Below are positions 29,415 to 32,655 of a DNA stretch of 32,655 nucleotides, piece after piece. Origin of the DNA: Spirochaetota bacterium. Lineage in GTDB: Bacteria; Spirochaetota; UBA4802; UB4802. The number at the start of each line of letters is the position of its first letter. Position 1 is the stretch's first letter. Position numbers and translations under genes: made by a program. The DNA is taken from NCBI GenBank assembly GCA_029548025.1, contig JAKPOE010000336.1, forward strand, positions 1 to 32,655, in the 5' to 3' direction. The notes below the pieces were generated by a model. It was given only the letters and a program-made list of their open reading frames with translations. It was not told the DNA's origin and ran no database searches.

Positions 29415-30587
29415 TGTTTGGTGCTTGTAGTATTCCTTCAGAGCCTCTTCCATGATAGTACGCACCGTTTTGCCTGTTTTAAGTGCTAACCGTTTACAAT
29501 CTTCAAATTCAGGTTTCGGCGATAGCTCATGATACCGGCTGGTTAGTTTTATGGTAATCTTTTCTCCATATACGGTCACTGTCTGCACCTGCCGTGATAA
29601 CGAAGAACGGTTGACTGAATAGGCTCTGACCCCCAATGTTGTTGTTTGCGAAAAAATAATTTTTTGTACTATATCAGTTTTTTCTATGGCACACAGTGCC
29701 CAGAGTACAACACCGGGACGGCCTTTTTTCATGATAACCTGATGGTAGTACACATCCAGTGCACCCGCTTCCAGAAGTGCATCAGCAACAAAAGGCACCA
29801 GTTCAGGATTCATATCATCGATATTACATTCTATGACATTCAACAGTTCATGCTTGTAGCTGCTTTCTTCTTCATGTATTTCATTCAATAGTATGATTCG
29901 GGTATAACCCGGGAATCCGTAATCGCGCGTGCCAAATCCAATGCCGGTGGCAGCAATACAGCCGCTGAAAGAAGGTTGCTGGGTACCCAGTGTAACCAGT
30001 ATGGCAGCAGCGGTTGGCGTGGTAAGCTCTCCATTGTTCAAGGTAAACGTAACCTGTTTGTTGTGGGTAAGCCTTACCGTAGCAGGAGCTGGTAGCGGAA
30101 TAACACCATGCTGTGTTGTAATGGTGCCACTGCCAAATGCAAAATTATTATAATAGATTGCATCAACGTTTAAATACTCTATCGCAATGCAAAATGCCAG
30201 TATATCAATGATGCTGTCAACTGCACCAACCTCGTGGAAGTGAACTTCGTCTTTTGCTATGCCATGGACCTCGCTTTCAGCAGTAGCCAGTGTTTCAAAG
30301 ATGGCTGTTGCATTGTTCTTCACGGTGTCGGAGCATGAGGTGGTTGCAATTATTTTTTTTATGGCAGTAAAATCTCGGTGATGGGTGTCTTCCACAGCAG
30401 TAATCCCTGCCTGCGTGCCGGTTATACCATACCGCTTTTGTTTTACAGGAGCTATCGCAAAGCCAGTAAACGGTAACGATGCAAGCTGTTGTTGCAATAC
30501 ATCAACGGGAAGGCATGCGTCAAGCAGTGCACCAATAAGCATGTCACCTGAAGCACCAAGCTGTATATCGCAGTAAAGTGTTTTCAT
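29409..30587 (-). CDS. larC: LarC, nickel insertion for the nickel-pincer cofactor
   Basis: LarC inserts nickel into the pyridinium dithiocarboxylate nucleotide to make the nickel-pincer cofactor, using CTP. The 392 residues start with CDIQLGASGDMLIGALLDA, then have HFHEVGAVDSIID, GELTTPTAAAILV and, in the C-terminal part, IECNIDDMNPE and KKGRPGV, all typical. The protein is one continuous frame, unlike some lactobacilli where larC is split and joined by frameshifting. It overlaps larB by four bases (ATGA), so they are coupled. larA and larE are not in the window and must lie elsewhere if the pathway is complete. Confidence 0.93.
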   Translation of the reverse strand: MKTLYCDIQLGASGDMLIGALLDACLPVDVLQQQLASLPFTGFAIAPVKQKRYGITGTQAGITAVEDTHHRDFTAIKKIIATTSCSDTVKNNATAIFETLATAESEVHGIAKDEVHFHEVGAVDSIIDILAFCIAIEYLNVDAIYYNNFAFGSGTITTQHGVIPLPAPATVRLTHNKQVTFTLNNGELTTPTAAAILVTLGTQQPSFSGCIAATGIGFGTRDYGFPGYTRIILLNEIHEEESSYKHELLNVIECNIDDMNPELVPFVADALLEAGALDVYYHQVIMKKGRPGVVLWALCAIEKTDIVQKIIFSQTTTLGVRAYSVNRSSLSRQVQTVTVYGEKITIKLTSRYHELSPKPEFEDCKRLALKTGKTVRTIMEEALKEYYKHQTL

Positions 30588-31345
30588 TGGGTATCCGGCA
30601 GGTTTTTAATAATACGGTATGCGCAATATACCGCGCCAAAACCGTTATCAATATTGACAACGCTGATTCCCGGTGCGCATGAGTTGAGCATCCCGAGAAG
30701 CGCAGCAATTCCCTGAAATGATGCACCATAACCAACCGAGGTTGGTACGGCAATGACGGGGCAGGGTGCCAATCCGCCAATAACCGATGGCAGCGCTCCC
30801 TCCATACCGGCAATCACTATAATGATGGTTGCTTCATGGATTTTGTCCCAATTGTGAAATACCCTGTGAATACCTGCAACCCCAATGTCATAGATTGTTT
30901 CTACCGTTAGTCCCATCACCAGTGCTGTTTCCTTTGCCTCTTCTGCAACGGGAATATCCGAGGTACCGGCAGTAATTATCAAAAGCCTGTGTGGTTTATG
31001 ATGCATGGTTTGTGCACTAAATGATATTGTTTTTCCCAATGTGTTGTACTGTGCTTTTTTAATGTAACGTTTTACCGCTTTGAAATGGGCCAATGACGCA
31101 CGGGTGGCTAAAAAGCTATAGTTTTGCTTTGCGATAGCTCCGGCAATGTCTGCCACCTGCTGAGGTGTTTTGTTCTGGCAAAAGATTACCTCCGGGAAGC
31201 CAAGGCGTGCTTTTCGCTGGTGGTCCAATGTTGTATGTTCAAGATCTTCAACATTAAGGTGCTCTAATTCCCTGATGAAATCATCCATGGTAATGGTATC
31301 ATCTTTAAACTGCTGGAGGAGTTTTTTAATAGGTCGATAGTTCAT
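30584..31345 (-). CDS. larB: LarB, carboxylase/hydrolase for the nickel-pincer cofactor
   Basis: LarB carboxylates nicotinic acid adenine dinucleotide and releases AMP, the first step of nickel-pincer nucleotide synthesis. The 253 residues have an N-terminal part with LDHQRKARLGFPEVIF, and a PurE-like domain (about 119-253) with TAGTSDIPVAEEA, GVAGIHR, AGMEGALPSVIGGL, PTSVGYGASFQG and NSCAPGISVVNIDNG. Cys223 of NSCAPG matches the active-site cysteine of the family. The stop overlaps larC by four bases. It starts four bases after the end of the Fe-ADH-like gene, so all three form one transcript. Confidence 0.94.
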   Translation of the reverse strand: MNYRPIKKLLQQFKDDTITMDDFIRELEHLNVEDLEHTTLDHQRKARLGFPEVIFCQNKTPQQVADIAGAIAKQNYSFLATRASLAHFKAVKRYIKKAQYNTLGKTISFSAQTMHHKPHRLLIITAGTSDIPVAEEAKETALVMGLTVETIYDIGVAGIHRVFHNWDKIHEATIIIVIAGMEGALPSVIGGLAPCPVIAVPTSVGYGASFQGIAALLGMLNSCAPGISVVNIDNGFGAVYCAYRIIKNLPDTQ

Positions 31346-31348
31346 AGA

Positions 31349-32575
31349 TTAGTATGCAGCAATCAGGATTGTTTCAACCTCATCACGGTTGAGCACTCGC
31401 GGAGCATTTTGTATAAAGGGGTAGCTCAGTGTTATCTCTGCAACCTTTGAAAAGATTGTTTTATTGACATCAAATTGCGACAACCGTTGTGGAATATCAA
31501 TATCAAGCGCTAACTTTCGTACACCTTCAACAGCTTTGATAGCCGCTTCAATAACGGTGATGTCGCGCACATCTTCATCCATTACTTTGGACATCTGTAC
31601 ATATTTACCAGGTGCGGAGGTCAGGTTATATTCCATGATATGCGGTAGCATAACACTCATATATGATGCAATATCAATCTGTGTCAATGAAGCAAGCGCA
31701 AGTGATATTGCCAGCGAAACAGAAAGCTGAGCACTGCTAAAAGCTATTCCTGCCATAAGGGAAGCCATCAATAAATTAAGTTTTGCCGTCTCATTATCAC
31801 TTTCTTGTAATGCTACATGCAGGTTTTTGAACACAAGGTCAATAGTTCTGAGGGAGAGGGTATTGGTGATATTGTTGATGTTTTTTGATATAACCGATTC
31901 TGTGGCAATTGCCAGAGTGCCCAGTGTATATTTAGCTATTGTATCTTCCTCAACACTTACTGATAATTCGGGATCTATGATGATAGCTTTTGGGAAAATG
32001 TAGTTATGGAAAAATGCTTTTTTTATACCATCATGAATATCACTAATAATGGTGCATGGCGTTATTTCAAAACCAAAAAGAGGATGAGTGGGTATGCTTA
32101 TAAAAGGTATTGGCTCATAAAGGTGAGGGTATGAAAATAGTTCATGGGCAAAGAGATAGTTAGGTGTTAACAGCGCCACTGTTTTAGCAGCATTGATAGA
32201 ATCAATTCCCCCTAAACCAATGATAAGATTACAATGGGTTTTACGAGCAAAATAAACTGCAGAATCAATATAGTCGGTGTTACTTTCAGGGAATTCATCG
32301 TATACAATAAAAGGAATGTTATTGCTTTGTAAGCTTCTGGAGATTGACATGAAGAGATGGTTATACTGGTTGAAATCAACCGTACTTGTTATAAACAAAA
32401 CACGTGATCCAAAAAGCTGAACTATAGAAGGAAGTAACGATATGCCATCGGGCTGTGCATATATTGCCGTAGGAATATAAAGATCAGGCCACAATCCTTC
32501 AATAGTTTCACCATATGTTTTAGACATAAAAAAACGGAATAATGATTCCGCTTTTTTATCAATTATGCCGGCCAT
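31349..32575 (-). CDS. Fe-ADH-fold protein lacking the metal-binding residues
   Basis: This 408-residue protein has the iron-containing alcohol dehydrogenase layout. It shows GLGGIDSINAAK (usual GGGSxxDxAK), ISIPTHPLFGFE, DPELS, TLGTLAIATESVIS, MAGIAFSSAQL and VMLPHIMEYN. The usual metal ligands Asp-x3-His and His-x13-His fall at Gly219, Ile223, Leu288 and Ile302, so all four are lost. The nucleotide-binding GGGS is changed to GGID and its Asp to Asn. It is therefore probably not a metal-dependent dehydrogenase; it may be regulatory, structural or of new function. AAGG lies upstream of the ATG, and larB and larC follow at once. Another Fe-ADH-fold enzyme type is possible. Confidence 0.75.
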   Translation of the reverse strand: MAGIIDKKAESLFRFFMSKTYGETIEGLWPDLYIPTAIYAQPDGISLLPSIVQLFGSRVLFITSTVDFNQYNHLFMSISRSLQSNNIPFIVYDEFPESNTDYIDSAVYFARKTHCNLIIGLGGIDSINAAKTVALLTPNYLFAHELFSYPHLYEPIPFISIPTHPLFGFEITPCTIISDIHDGIKKAFFHNYIFPKAIIIDPELSVSVEEDTIAKYTLGTLAIATESVISKNINNITNTLSLRTIDLVFKNLHVALQESDNETAKLNLLMASLMAGIAFSSAQLSVSLAISLALASLTQIDIASYMSVMLPHIMEYNLTSAPGKYVQMSKVMDEDVRDITVIEAAIKAVEGVRKLALDIDIPQRLSQFDVNKTIFSKVAEITLSYPFIQNAPRVLNRDEVETILIAAY

Positions 32576-32601
32576 CAGCTTTAACCTTAAAAAGGAAGTT
32601 A

Positions 32602-32655
32602 TTATTTGTGCAAAAGCTGCATAGCAATTTTTTCAGCAACTTTTTCTATGATACG
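32602..32655 (-). CDS. 3' end of an unidentified gene
   Basis: On the minus strand the last 54 bases of the window read as 17 codons plus a stop (TAA, complement of 32602-32604), ending AEKIAMQLLHK. This is an amphipathic helix, so a real C-terminus is plausible. It sits 26 bases upstream of the Fe-ADH-like gene in the same direction, so it is likely part of the same transcript. The fragment is too short to assign. Confidence 0.5.
   Translation of the reverse strand, partial: RIIEKVAEKIAMQLLHK

Overview
The window is A+T-rich bacterial chromosome with dense genes, ATG/GTG/TTG starts and AGGAGG-type ribosome binding sites. An apolipoprotein N-acyltransferase implies a cell with lipoproteins, most likely a diderm. 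The run cheD, yicC, remA-like, gmk, rpoZ, miaA, hfq, together with a COX24-like basic micro-protein, chemotaxis genes and large PAS kinases, fits an uncultured Spirochaetota-like lineage. That placement is inference from gene content and order. I see no phage, insertion sequence, CRISPR array, tRNA or rRNA.

Region 1 (1-5907, plus strand) is a housekeeping and chemotaxis block: the 3' end of cheR, cheD, a YicC endoribonuclease-family gene, a RemA-like regulator, gmk, rpoZ, miaA, hfq and a membrane-anchored SPFH protein. A 31-residue very basic COX24/mS38-like protein and an unrecognised membrane protein follow. Region 2 (5915-8144, minus strand) has a PAP2_3-type membrane phosphatase or transferase and a GalT/HIT-family nucleotidyl transferase. 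Region 3 (8589-13857, plus strand) is a translationally overlapping operon of ligA, lnt and an unusual metallophosphoesterase-nucleotidyltransferase fusion.

Region 4 (13864-23355) is mostly signalling. It holds a frameshifted coiled-coil gene, a soluble hybrid histidine kinase with seven PAS domains and one GAF domain, a small secreted protein, a CBS-PP2C (SpoIIE/RsbU-like) phosphatase, and a convergent membrane class III nucleotide cyclase. Region 5 (23580-27843, minus strand) couples a GH13 alpha-glucosidase-like enzyme to an 884-residue protein that joins a PHP phosphoesterase domain to a GT4 glycosyltransferase. Region 6 (28232-32655) contains a LapA-like protein, a small membrane protein and cheW on the plus strand. 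On the minus strand is a cluster of larB, larC and an iron-alcohol-dehydrogenase-fold protein that has lost all four metal ligands, plus the 3' end of one further gene.

Two copies of a 78-bp structured repeat lie in the intergenic spaces near 20.5 and 28.0 kb. The points most worth following are the metal-less Fe-ADH paralogue beside larBC, the phosphoesterase-nucleotidyltransferase fusion in the ligA operon, the PHP-GT4/GH13 pair, the COX24-like micro-protein and the repeat family. I did not find a clear defence or mobile system.
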